Source of the DNA: Mangifera indica
Lineage: Eukaryota; Streptophyta; Magnoliopsida; Sapindales; Anacardiaceae
Length of the DNA stretch: 64,000 bases
Direction of reading: 5' to 3'
Assembly (NCBI RefSeq): GCF_011075055.1
Contig: NC_058153.1
Coordinates: 8,184,001 to 8,248,000 of the forward strand
In this document: piece after piece, positions 15,662 to 27,143 of the stretch
How the letters are laid out: each line of letters starts with the position of its first letter
Position numbering within the stretch: position 1 is the first letter of the stretch
The notes under the pieces: generated by a model
Seen by the model: only the letters and a program-made list of their open reading frames with translations
Told to the model about the DNA's origin: nothing
Databases searched by the model: none
Program-made: the position numbers and the translations under genes

Positions 15662-16228
15662 AATATGCTCCTGCAGCCGCAATATAGGAAAAGAAATTTT
15701 AAAAAATATTCTGAACTAATATCTTGTTTATTGGTGGCTGAACAAAAAAATGAATTATTATTAAGGAACCATCAGACTCGCCCCACTGGTACTGCACCGT
15801 TCCCTGAAGTAAACGCAACTACTAGAAATAGTTATCGTGGGTGTAAACGAGGTCCTGGACGAAATAAGTTTCGATCCAGAGATGGTTATAATAGAAAATC
15901 TTTCCACCTTCAAAGGACCAAAGATGAAGCAAAACAGGATAAAGGGAAAATGATATAGAGTAAACCACAGAATCATGATAGTAAATGTTATAGATGTAGT
16001 TCTAAAGGTCATTGGCCGCGTACCTGTCGTACGTCAAGACATCTAGTAGATTTATACCAAGCATCTATTAAAAATACAGACCAGAAGATCGAATCAAATT
16101 GTGTTGATAATCCAAACCCTATAAATCTGGCAAACTTTGATCTTTCAGAATTTCTTCAAAACTAAGAAATTATGTTTATTATAGTGTATAATTAGTACTA
16201 TACGTTTCTTCTTTTCAAATTTTGTAAT
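15662..16228 (+). pseudogene. Ty1-copia gag C-terminal part with zinc knuckle
   Basis: From the ATG at 15665 the frame reads a copia gag segment (KYSELISCLLVAEQKNELL, then NHQTRPTGTAPFPEVNA and an RG-rich stretch). A TAG stop at 15956 interrupts it. The same frame then gives a perfect CCHC zinc knuckle, C-Y-R-C-S-S-K-G-H-W-P-R-T-C (15986-16027), and RHLVDLYQASIK. The family normally has a longer N-terminal capsid part, which is missing here. The MITE at 16229 splits it from the protease segment at 17105. Confidence 0.85.
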
Positions 16229-17095
16229 GGCCAAACGACTATTTCCCACCCAAGGTTTAGCGTTTTCTTAAATGTACCCCCTTTAACTATGGAAACACCA
16301 AACACCCACCCATGGCCGGTTAGATTTAACCAAACCCTAACGCCTAAAAATTTTAACTCCTTTTGCCCCCCTAAACTTTAAAAGCTAAAATTTTCCCCCA
16401 GCCTAAGTTTTAAAAAATCGCAGTTTCACCCTAGGGTTTGGTTTTGAAATCTCCGGCGACCGTTCCGGCTCCGTTGCCGACGGTCTCTCCCTCCCGAAGC
16501 AGCCTCTCCTTCCGACGAATGTTTTCCTCCCATTTGGAGGCTCGATCGGCGTCGGAAACGGGAAGAGGGACGAAGAACTTCGTCGGGGAAGATGAAGTTC
16601 TTCGTCTCCCCAGACGAAGACGAAGCCGTCGTCTTCGTCTGGGAAGACGATCGTCCTCCCACTGGGACGACGATTGTCTTCCCAGACGAAGACGACGGCT
16701 TCGTCTTCGTCCCTCTTCCCGTTTCCGACGCCGATCGAGCCTCCAAATGGGAGGAAAACATTCGCCGGAAGGAGAGGCTGCTTCGGGAGGGAGAGACCGT
16801 CGGCAACGGAGCCGGAACGGTCGCCGGAGATTTCAAAACCAAACCCTAGGGTGAAACTGCGATTTTTTAAAACTTAGGCTGGGGGAAAATTTTAGTTTTT
16901 AAAGTTTAGGGGGGCAAAATTAGATTCTATTTTAGTTTATTTTTAATATTATAGCAAAAATGATGATTTTACCCCTATCACCGTTAGGGTTTGGTTAAAT
17001 CTAACCGGCCATGGGTGGGTGTTTGATGTTTTCATAGTTAAAGGGGGGACATTTGAGAAAACGCTAAACCTTGGGTGGGAAATAGTCGTTTGGCC
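16229..17095. mobile_element. Palindromic Mutator-type MITE with perfect 9-bp TSD
   Basis: Flanked by TTTTGTAAT on both sides (16220-16228 and 17096-17104). It begins GGCCAAACGACTATTTCCCA and ends with the reverse complement. The inverted arms are very long, about 400 bp each, so both strands encode nearly the same 138-codon open frame starting MVLKSPATVPAPLPTVSP (16438 on plus, 16842 on minus); these frames are by-products of the palindrome. The centre is GC-rich and has its own internal repeats of CGAAGACGA/TCGTCTTCG words. The 9-bp duplication and long TIRs fit Mutator-like elements. It encodes no transposase. Confidence 0.88.
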
Positions 17096-17104
17096 TTTTG
17101 TAAT

Positions 17105-17249
17105 CACTAATGTAAATTTTAAAATGAAAGGAAATGGACTCCAAACTTGAAGTATTAACTTCAAAAGCTGGTGATGGAAACCTGTGTTTGGTCGATAGTG
17201 CAACCACCCACATTATATTAAAAGAAAAGAAATTTTTCTTAACTTTATC
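17105..17249 (+). pseudogene. Ty1-copia protease fragment
   Basis: The translation contains SKAGDGNLCLVDSATTHIIL, in which D-S-A is the aspartic protease active-site triplet typical of plant copia elements. It continues the gag sequence that ends at 16228 once the MITE is discounted. It breaks at about 17249, where a TRIM LTR piece begins. Confidence 0.75.
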
Positions 17250-17424
17250 AACTAATAAACGCGTAATAAAACCGTGAGAATCCTGAAGATCCAAAGCGGA
17301 CAATATTTGTGGCCCATGCAGGTCCCGTAGACCTTACCCTCCATAGACGCGTTTTAAAGCCGTGAGGGCTTGAAGCCCAAAGCTGATAATATCTGTTGGG
17401 CTGTTTATAACACATTATCAGCAC
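17250..17424 (+). mobile_element. TRIM-like LTR, block C (5' truncated, plus orientation)
   Basis: Contains the long-type module order with acgcgtaataaaaccgtgag, the gtccgctttgg-complement word and the end GGCTGTTTATAACA at 17412. It is followed by a spacer remnant (cattatcagcac) that stops before its G tract. The 5' part of the LTR is missing. Both ends abut copia sequence. Confidence 0.75.
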
Positions 17425-18768
17425 ATGTTAAAAATTATCCTTTTTTCTTCAGGCAATTTTTATCCTTTTGGGAGTTTCATATAAATTTCAATGTCCAAAT
17501 TTTCATACAAATAAGCAGTAACTACGTCCATTAGACGCATATCTAGTCCTTCAGAAACTGTTAAACTGATTAAATATCTGAATGTGATTATATTCATCAC
17601 AGATGCATATGTTTCATCAAAGTCTATACCAAGTCTTTAGGAAAAGCCTTGGGCTACAAGCTTGGCTTTATATCTAGTAATTTCATTTTTCTCATTTCTT
17701 TTTCTCACAAATACGCATTTATATCCAACGGGTTGCACGTCTTGAGGTGTTGGAACTACAGGCCCAAACACTTGACGTTTTGCTAGAGAAGCTAATTCTA
17801 CTTGAATTGTTTTTTCCCATTTAGGCCAATCATGTCTTTGTTTGCACTCAGCCATAGTACGTGGCTCAAAATCATCATCATTTAGAATTTCAGTAGCTAC
17901 TGCAAATGAGAATATATCATCAATTATAATTGTTTCACAATTTCATATCTCTCGTGTATGAACATAATTTAAAGACATTTCAATATTCTCATTTTCCTGT
18001 TCTTCAGGATTTTATACCACTTCAGGGGTTTGTGCCACTTCAGGGGTTTGTGTCTCTTCAGGGACCATAACCCCTTCTAGAGGAGTATAAGAGAGTGGAT
18101 TTTTCATTTACATTAGGATCATCAAGATTGATATTTGTTTGAGTATTTATCTTTCTTTTTCGAGGAATAGTATCCTTCGATCCGACAAGCCTACCACGCT
18201 TCTAGCGTGTGGTAGATTGATCAGTCACGGCTCGAATGGACTGTTCAGTAGTCACATTGATTCTTGCTGGTGCATTAGCAGCTGAAACATATAATCTTGT
18301 CACTTTTGTCGTATCTACAAATACATCAGGCATTTGGTTGGCAATAATTTGTAAACGCACTATCCTCTGTACTTCAGTTTCACTTTAGGATGTGCGAGGA
18401 TCTAAATGAGATATGGTAGGTACATACCAAGCAAGTTCATGTCTAACTTCAGGAGACATTTTCTTTTCCCCTAAAGACGGGAAAGTTGTCTCATCAAAGT
18501 GACAATCTGTAAATCGTGCAGTAAAAAGATCACCTGTTAATTGTTCCAGGTACCTAATAATAGATAGTGAATTATATCCAACATATATTCCCAAACGACA
18601 TTGGGGTCTCATTTTTGTGCGTTGAGGAGACGCAGTAGGTTAGGGTCTCATATACAGTACAACCAAATATTCTCAAATGAGATACATTAGATTGGTAACC
18701 AAAGACCAATTGTAGGGGAAAATATTGATGATAAGAAGGTCGCAAGCGACTTAACTACTATAAGCCGT
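17425..18768 (-). pseudogene. Ty1-copia integrase C-end, linker and RT N-half
   Basis: On the minus strand: an integrase C-terminal piece (18745-18613, damaged), a GIYVGYNSLSIIRYLE...SLGEKK segment (18612-18385), a variable linker with stops, then the RT start ECKQRHDWPKWEKTIQVELA and GYKCVFVRKRNEKNEITRYK followed by KLVAQGFS (17855-17637). RT then runs out of frame to a YMKLPKG-like word near 17450. The RT catalytic region is missing. It overlaps the content of the fragment at 13103-13990 (both carry the SLGEKK region), so two different copies or a duplication are present. Confidence 0.85.
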
Positions 18769-18897
18769 TCTTGCCTTCTGTTTCTTCACTCTTGCTTTCT
18801 TCTTCTTAATTTGCAGCCTTGAGTTAATAAAATTATCCTTCCATTCTTCAATTAACTCATCTTGCAATTTGTTTATCTTATATTTATAATACGGTAT
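18769..18897 (+). mobile_element. Copia LTR 3' part
   Basis: Matches the last ~130 bp of the copia LTR at 14144-14470 (ttcttgccttctgtttcttc to ttatatttataatac) and continues into a four-base spacer remnant (ggta) before a reverse-oriented TRIM LTR. Confidence 0.75.
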
Positions 18898-20601
18898 CAG
18901 CCCAACAGATATTGTCCACTTTGGGCTTCAGGACCGCACGATTTTGTTCTTAAAACGCGTCTATGGAGGGCAAGGTCTATGAGACCTGCGTGGGCCACAG
19001 ATATTGTTCGCTTTGAATCTTCAAGATCCTCACAGTTTTATTACACGTCTATGGAGGGTAAGGTCTACGGGACCTGCATGGGCCACAGATATTGTCCGCT
19101 TTGGATCTTTAGGACCCTCACGGCTTTAAAACGCGTCTATTGAGTCAAGGGCTTCTGGCTCCTACTTATATACAAGCTCAAGAGACAGAACGGGAGCAAT
19201 GTTGGACTTCAGGTCACAACACACCCCCCCATCGCTATCGTGATGATAACGTGTTATAAACAGCCCAACAAATATTATCCGCTTTGGGTTTCAGGCCCGC
19301 ACGGTTTTGTTCCTAAAACGTGTCTATAGAGGGCAAGGTCTACGGGACCTGTATGGGCCACAGATATTGTCGCTTTGGATCTTCAGGATCCTCACGATTT
19401 TATTACGCGTCTATTGAGTTAAGGGCTTATGGCCCCTGCTTATATACAAGCTCAGTAGACAGAACGGGAGCGATGTGGGACTTCAGGTCACAACACACCC
19501 CCCCATCGCTATCGTGCTGATAACGTGTTATAAACAGTCCAATAGATATTATCCGTTTTGGGCTTCAGGCCCGCATAGTTTTGTTCCTAAAACGTGTCTA
19601 TGGAGGGCAAGGTCTACGGGAGTTGCATGGGCCACAGATATTGTTCGCTTTGGATCTTCAGGATCCTCACAATTTTATTATGCATCTATTAAGTTAAGGG
19701 CTTCTGGCCCCTGCTTATATACAAGCTCAGTAGACAGAACGGGAGCGATGTGGGACTTCAGGTCACAACACACCCCCCCATCGCTATCGTGCTGATAACG
19801 TGTTATAAACAGCCCAACAGATATTGTCCACTTTAGGCTTCAGACCCGCACGGTTTTGTTCCTAAAACGTGTCTATGGAGGGCAAGGTCTACGGGACTTG
19901 CATGGGCCACAGATATTGTCCGTTTTGGATCTTCAGGATCCTCACAATTTTATTATGCGTCTATTGAGTTAAGGGCTTCTAGCCCCTGCTTATATACAAG
20001 CTCAGTAGACAGAACGGGAGCGATGTGGGACTTTAGGTCACAGCACACCCCCCCATCGCTATCGTGCTGATAACGTGTTATAAACAGCCCAACAGATATT
20101 GTCCGCTTTGGGCTTCAGGCCCGCACGGTTTTGTTCCTAAAACGTGTATATGGAGGGCAAGGTCTACGGGACTTGCATGGGCCACAGATATTGTCCGTTT
20201 TGGATCTTCAGGATCCTCACGATTTTATTACGCCTCTATTGAGTTAAGGGCTTCTGACCCCTGCTTATATACAAGCTCAGTAGACAAAACGGGAGCGATG
20301 TGGGACTTCAGGTCATAACACACCCCCCCCCCCCCATCGTTATCGTGCTGATAACGTGTTATAAACAGCCCAACAGATATTGTCCGCTTTGGGCTTCAGG
20401 CCCGCACGGTTTTGTTCCTAAAATGTGTCTATGGAAGACAAGGTCTACGGGCCCTGCATGGGCCACAGATATTGTCCGCTTTGGATCTTCAAGATCCTCA
20501 CGATTTTATTACACGTCTATTAAGTTAAGGGCTTCTGGCCCCTACTTATATACAAGCTCAGTAGACAGAACGGGAGCGATGTGGGACTTTAGGTCACAAC
20601 A
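18898..20601 (-). mobile_element. TRIM-like LTR tandem array, block D (units 13-18)
   Basis: Minus-oriented LTRs: 18898-19221 (324 bp present; lacking the terminal 9 bp it would be 333 bp, i.e. three modules), 19252-19495 (244), 19526-19770 (245), 19801-20045 (245), 20076-20320 (245) and 20357-20601 (245). Spacers are 30 bp except 36 bp at 20321-20356, where the C run on the plus strand is longer. The copies are visually very similar, suggesting recent or homogenised amplification. The array is followed at 20602-20631 by one more spacer, then a minus-oriented copia LTR. Confidence 0.87.
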
Positions 20602-20631
20602 CACACCCCAATCGTTATCGTGCTAATAACG

Positions 20632-20965
20632 TATTATAAATATAAGATAAACAAATTGCAAGATGAGTTAATTGAAGAATGGAAGGATAATTTTATTAAC
20701 TCAAGGCTGCAAAATAAGAAGAAGAAAGTAAGAGTGAAGAAACAGAAGGCAAGAAGCAAGAAGATTGTGAAATTGTTACAGCCGAATGAAGAAGGGAAAG
20801 ATCCTTTATATCGCCAATTTCCTGCTGGCCTCCAGACTTCATTTATTGCATTCCCACCAAAATTTTCTAAATTGGCTATTAAGCTTCATCTTCTTCCATT
20901 TAATGGGTTCCCATTTAATGTCAAAATTTACTGCATATGGTGAAAAATCCATCAGATATGTAACA
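20632..20965 (-). mobile_element. Ty1-copia LTR (334 bp)
   Basis: In minus orientation it starts TGTTACATATCTGATGG right after the polypurine tract AAGGGGGAG (20966-20974) and ends ATTTATAATA. It is then followed by the same 30-bp spacer used between TRIM LTRs. Internal text matches the plus copies at 14144 and 15418. It sits as the first 'unit' of the minus-oriented TRIM array. Confidence 0.8.
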
Positions 20966-21310
20966 CTCCCCCTTGGATTTCCACCTCTTACAAATAATTA
21001 TATTAACTTTACTAAGAAAAAACCCAATGAGATAAAAATCAAAGCAAAGAAACGTAATTATTAAATATCCTATAAGTTGGCGTTGGACGTGCTTAAACTG
21101 CCTCATTAAAAACCTTACTAGGAAAACCTACTGGGACAAAACCTAATGAAGGAAAAAAGAGTACAGTGTACCTTTTGTCCAATATTTGATAAACTACAAA
21201 ATTCTTTGCCTGATGAACGCTCTTCCTCTTTGTAGTAGGATTAACTTTGTTGCTTATTAAGCCGCCGCATACCGATGTACTCTTTGGGCTTCAGGCAAAA
21301 AAATTTTGTT
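20966..21310 (-). mobile_element. Copia internal 3' tail
   Basis: Non-coding tail on the minus strand, with words such as gttttcctagtaaggttttt and aagcacgtccaacgcc plus a final AAGGGGGAG PPT, parallel to 13991-14143. The upstream limit near 21310, next to an actctttgggcttcaggc word on plus, is approximate. RNase H coding is not found beside it. Confidence 0.6.
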
Positions 21311-21779
21311 AACAATCCCCTTCCCCTTCCACTTCCTCTTCCTCTATCTCCTGAAGAGAAAAGGAAGTCCTTAACAATCCCCAACTTCAAAAAATTTAAA
21401 ACTTAAATTATTTTGTTAAAATGCACAGTAATGGATGATTTTTATAGTTAAGGGCTAGATAACTATAAGAAAAATGATGAATACTACAACTTAAAATTTC
21501 AACATAAGCCCACCCTTTTCGGAAATTTTAAATGAAATTATCAATTATGTGCATCTATTGCACTCACATGCTCTCATCCCTCATCTTAAACATTAAACTT
21601 CATGATCACATTAAATATCTACATCATGTTGACACCATAAACCTCTATCTTCATAACCCTCACACCATCATGACACGCATGACAAGTGTAGTTGGTGTAG
21701 CAATCTCGTTCATAAGGAGAAATGTGTTGATATTGTTCAACAAAACGCAAGGATATACAAAACTATACACAAATTTGCA
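21311..21779. other. Unassigned intron sequence
   Basis: AT-rich with a short C/T-rich tract near 21320-21360. No gene, repeat or element ends recognised. Confidence 0.35.
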
Positions 21780-23250
21780 AAGCAATTCTTAAAGAAGACT
21801 CACTCTAAAATTTTTTTAATAAACTTGAATTGATGAATTACAGAAACTCATGTCCTTTATATAAGCTTCTAATATCTTACCATGTCACGCCACCTTGTCC
21901 CATCATCACACCACCTAAGCTATAATGTTTACATCATCCACTCTTGCTCCCTCTTGTTATGAGTCTTCAATGTTATCAATATCTTCCACCCAACACCCTC
22001 TTGCCATGATTAATTCTTCTCTTCATTCACCTTCTCCATCCAACCTCCATCTTGCCTTAAATCTTCCTTAAACCTCTTTTCTCTCCATGCCATAGCCTTG
22101 TTTTTCCTCTACAAGTCGAAGGCCTTGGTCCCCTATTATTCTCCCTCATTAAAAACGAAAATGAAACTTGCCCTCGAGTTGTCATCATGCAATGTACCCT
22201 TCACACATATAAAAGGATCAAACCACGATTTGATCCTTACCTTCATTCAAGGATGGAAATTTTGTTTCTAACGATCTATCCATTTAATAATAGGCTTTTT
22301 ATGTTGATGAAAAATTTGATGGTGATTATGACCTGGAGTTACAAAAAAGAGGGAAGAAAACCCATTAAAACAGTGAACCCTATAAACTGAAGGTTGATCT
22401 ACGTAATTTTAATGGTGTGATAGATATAGAGCAATTCATTGATTGGATGTACAAGGTGAAGCGATTCTTGGCCATTATGCAAATTGGGCCAGCACAAAAA
22501 ATAAGTTTAATAGCTTATAAATTAAACGGCAAAGCTTATAGTGAGAAGGACCAAGGCTTTCAACTCATGGAGAGAAAACAAGGTTAAAACATGTAGAGAA
22601 GCCAAGGCAAGAGAACGGAGAGGATCCAAAGCAAAAACTATGCACAACAAAACCAAACAACTAAAGAAAATTACAGTTTAGTCCTTTGTATAGGCCTTTA
22701 ATATCCTACTTAGGTTAATAGGAAAATTAGTTTAACTAGAAAGAGAAAACCCAATTTAACTAAGGCATAAACCCTATCTTTAATAAAACTAATCTAACAA
22801 AGACTCTATTACATTGAATTTAATTAACTTCCTAAACATAAAATATTGCTAAACACATTAGAACTGTTTAAAGAGTTATTAATTATAACTCCATAACAAT
22901 AAGAAATTGACTTTAAATAAAAGACTTTAAAACATTCAAAACTTGAATTAAAACTCTAACTAAAATTGTCCCACATGGTTTAGGAATTCCACATACACAC
23001 AACTCTACATCATTACGCCATATCACTTTGCCATGAAACATCATGAGTCTTCAATGTTGTTAATCATACCCTATCACCCTCTTGCCAAGGTTCTTTCTTA
23101 TCTTTATTCACTTTTTCCACCCAACCTCTCTCTTGCCTTAGGTATTTCTTAGATCTCTTTTCTCTTCATGTTTTAACCTTGTCTTCCCTCACTGAGTTTA
23201 AGACCTTGGTCCCCCATCATATTTTCCACTTTGAATCAGTCAACTAGAGC
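21780..23250. mobile_element. Decayed gypsy element: gag remnant between LTR-like repeats
   Basis: Two diverged direct copies of an LTR-like sequence (about 21840-22140 and 22960-23230) share words such as gagtcttcaatgttrt, accctcttgcca, ccttggtcccc and a CT-rich end. Between them, 22388-22550 (plus) translates as a gypsy gag start (LKVDLRNFNGVIDIEQFIDW, then IGPAQKISLIAYKLNGKAYS). This resembles the gag at about 28800-28960, so both may be one family. A third, inverted LTR piece appears to lie at 22545-22640. Ends are not defined. Confidence 0.5.
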
Positions 23251-23407
23251 AACCAACCCCTACCCTATCCCTAGAAAGAAAAAATAAGCCCTTAACGATC
23301 TTGCTTGGCATACTTGACAAAACATTAAATAACTAAATATTACACTATAACTCACAACTATGTTGATGACTCTTAATGTTAGGTGAAATATAACCATAAG
23401 GGTGCAT

Positions 23408-24232
23408 CTGGTTTGACTAGTCATTTGTCACCAAAAAGGAATAATTATCACAAAGATAAATTAGCTGAAAAATTATTAGGTATAAATTATTAGTATATTT
23501 GGTAGAAATGGTATATATAAATAATTATTATGTTTGATTGATAGTAATAAAATAATATTAAGATATTATTTTATTTAAATATCTTTGAAAGATTATTGGA
23601 TGGAAATTAGTATTGTATTTAGTTAAACTAATATGTCTTGTGTTAAAGTATTTACTTTGTGTATTTTCTAAAATATCCTCCATCTGAATAATATTTTTCG
23701 TGTTGTCAAATTATTAATTTTATTATTTTATTCCAAGTTATTATCTTATTGACAATATATTCCTTTTCTAAAACATTCGTCATCTTGTTATTTTAATTGA
23801 AAAAAAAAAAGAAAATTTTTGCCCTAAATTTTTAATAAGGATAAAACAGTAACAAAAATAAAATTATTTTGATAATCTTTTAATATTTAAGATATAAGTG
23901 TTGATCAAATAGTGTCTATATTATCTGTCATATCAACCTTACTAATTGAACATTATCAAATCTTTTACAATAAAATTATATGTACTCACTTTAAATATAT
24001 AAATTGGTACATATTTAATATGTCTCATCAAGTAATTAAGTGATTTACATTAAGGATAAAATAATACTCAATCATATGATGACATATAATATATATACTC
24101 ATTCATATACTAAAAAGTAAATACGTATAGTATTATTCAATATTTTATTATTTGGCAAACCAAACAAGAAAATGTCAATAATAAAAATTAAATTACTGGG
24201 TACTCTTTTGATTACCTCGAATCAAATGTCCC
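23408..24232. mobile_element. Candidate TIR element, very AT-rich
   Basis: The left edge AAGGGTGCATCTGGTTTGA and the reverse complement of the right edge, TAAGGGACATTTGATTCGA, form an imperfect inverted repeat, with AT-rich non-coding DNA between. A possible flanking TA/TAA duplication is too short to be convincing. Superfamily not assigned. Confidence 0.4.
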
Positions 24233-24641
24233 TTAAGAAAGATCACACTTACTACAACTTAAATTTTCAGTATAACCCAACCCTACCTGGAATTTTTGAA
24301 TCTATAGATCAACTATGAGCATCTTATATACGTCTTCATCACATAAAAAAATTTTTAGCTACATTCCTCACAGCATCTTCAAATATAAATCAGCAGAACC
24401 GTCCAGCTAAAACTCAGTTTTAGTCATCATACCATTTCTATCAACCAAAAAAACCAAGCTCATACTAAAAAAGAGATTAAAGTCTCTAGTTTAGACCCAA
24501 AAAAGAACCAAATCCAACATTTTGGCCAGCTATAATTGAACAAACTACAATCAAGCATAACCCCTATTTCTCTACATACAACAATTGACAAAATGGCAAG
24601 ACAGGTATTCAGAAATCAATAGAAGAACACACTACAACCTA

Positions 24642-25370
<729 letters not shown>

Positions 25371-26110
25371 AATGGATATTGTACAGTGTTGGGATAATCG
25401 ATGCATTTAAACCATTGAACGGATAATGTTACTTATAAGGTGGAGGTAATTCCAAATCGAATTAAATTTAAATAAAATTTAATTTAAATTTATAATATTT
25501 AATTTAAATATGAATTTATTAGAATTAATATATAGTATTATCAAAATATTATTAATAAGATAAATAATATTTTAAATAAAATAAATAATATCATCAAAAT
25601 AATATTATATAGTGTAATTGAAATGACAAATGAATAAAGTTAAAGTAGAACTACCAAACTAGTGTTTAAATTTGAGTTTGAGTATTTGAATCAAGTATAA
25701 ATTCATATCCAAACTGGGTCTATTTGAATGCACCCTTAAAATAATGTATCATGAATTTTAATACAAAGTCATACAAAAATGGATATAATGCAAAATAATG
25801 GGAGCATGACGTCCATTTGCAGTATTATTTTTAGGTTTATTTACAAAGATATTATTTTATTATTATCAAAGATTTATTTATGGGATGACTGATGACACAT
25901 TAACTGGGATAAGACTTTGATATGCGATCTATTATAGTTAATATTATTTATTTTTAATTGAGTAGAAATCAGATTTTTATTAGTTTTTATCTAAATAAAT
26001 GTTATTGTTATAATTTTTTATATGATTAATGATTTAATTAATATAATAGGTCATAAAATAAATTATCCAATTTAAAATGAGTGTCCATGGATTTAACTAA
26101 CATTACATGG
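25371..26110. other. AT-rich intergenic DNA upstream of the ZTL-like gene
   Basis: Strongly AT-rich, with repeated aaatttaatttaaa-type palindromic words around 25455-25520, probably an old MITE without definable ends. No coding sequence seen. Confidence 0.4.
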
Positions 26111-26270
26111 ATTATATGACAGCCAAAAAAAAAAAAAGATTTGATGAATTTGCCCTAATATATAAATAATATTTGGATATATATTTGGGTAAGTAGCAGT
26201 AGTCAAACATCATTTATATATTAGAGTAAATTCATCAAATTATTTTTTTTTTTTGGCTGTTATATAATTT
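26111..26270. repeat. Hairpin (inverted-repeat) element, about 160 bp
   Basis: Left arm 26111-about 26172 (ATTATATGACAGCC, A run, GATTTGATGAATTTGCCCTA). The right arm, about 26212-26270, is its reverse complement (TTAGAGTAAATTCATCAAAT, T run, GGCTGTTATATAAT). The arms are about 58 bp with a few mismatches and the loop is about 40 bp. An (AT)n tract follows at 26268-26288. This is the shape of a small MITE or a miRNA-type foldback; nothing shows transcription. Confidence 0.7.
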
Positions 26271-27143
26271 ATATATATATATATATATGACTATTGTTGA
26301 TCACATTCAAAATTCATTCTACGAAAACATTGTTTGTCAACGAACTAAGATAATTTTTAGCCAAGATAAATTCAATTTCTTCTTGAACTTTTGCTACAGT
26401 GGGTTAAAAGGTTAGAATGAAGTAGTTTAATAGTATATTTTAAAAATTTTTTTATGATTGTTATGATGTTTTGAAATTTAGGTTTGCATTTTGTACTTCG
26501 GTTTAAAGTTTAGGATTTTTTGTTTTTAATATTATGTTTTTTAAATTAAAATTGGTTGTTAGTTGATGAAAACATATTTGTTAAAAGTCTAGAGTGTTTT
26601 TGGTTTTAAATTCAGAATTTACTATGAAAATACTTGATTTCTCAAGTAGGCGTGAAATGTCTAATAAGCATAAACACACCTATCAACAATTTTCATTGGG
26701 CGTTGTGCCCAAAGGGTAATAATTGACATTTGATAGTAGGTGTTTTGAGGTTAATCTGATATTTTACTAAGCATTACACTGAGAGGGGAGGGGATAATTA
26801 ATATCTAAGTGTAGGTGTGTTAGTGGTCTTTGATAGGTACAACATCTAGGAGTGTTAACATAATATTTTTCACATGGAATAAATTGAGAGTAAACAAATG
26901 TGTTCCAAACAAGGAAAATGGTATTTTACATTTTAGGGTTTGTTTTTATTATAAATTAGGTTAAGGTTATTTTACTTTTTAAATAAGTGTTTTTAACTAT
27001 TTATTTGATTTGATGTTTGAATTAATTATAAGTTCTTTTTTTGTTTCCAAAGATCAATACTAGGATTTAAAAAAAAGAAGTCAATTTCACATGTACTCAA
27101 TCTCAAGAGATTCCATATGTTACACTAATTCAAGATGCAAATG
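26271..27143. other. Unassigned AT-rich DNA
   Basis: Starts with an AT dinucleotide run. It holds T-rich non-coding sequence and no recognised gene or element. Confidence 0.35.

Noticed and set aside
16426..16854. 138-codon open frames on both strands with D/E- or R/S-rich text
   Set aside because: They arise from the palindromic MITE and its GC-rich centre. Identical starts on both strands show a DNA, not a protein, cause.
18862..20626. Further similar repeated open frames on the plus strand
   Set aside because: Same explanation: translation of array block D, not genes.
11771..20631. CRISPR-like array (regular repeats with short constant spacers)
   Set aside because: The short segments are constant and the long ones repeat too. 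TG/CA ends and PBS/PPT logic, in a plant gene intron, fit LTR elements, not CRISPR.
11771..20631. Cassandra TRIM (5S rRNA-carrying LTR)
   Set aside because: I found no 5S rRNA promoter or body sequence in the LTRs, so this family is different.
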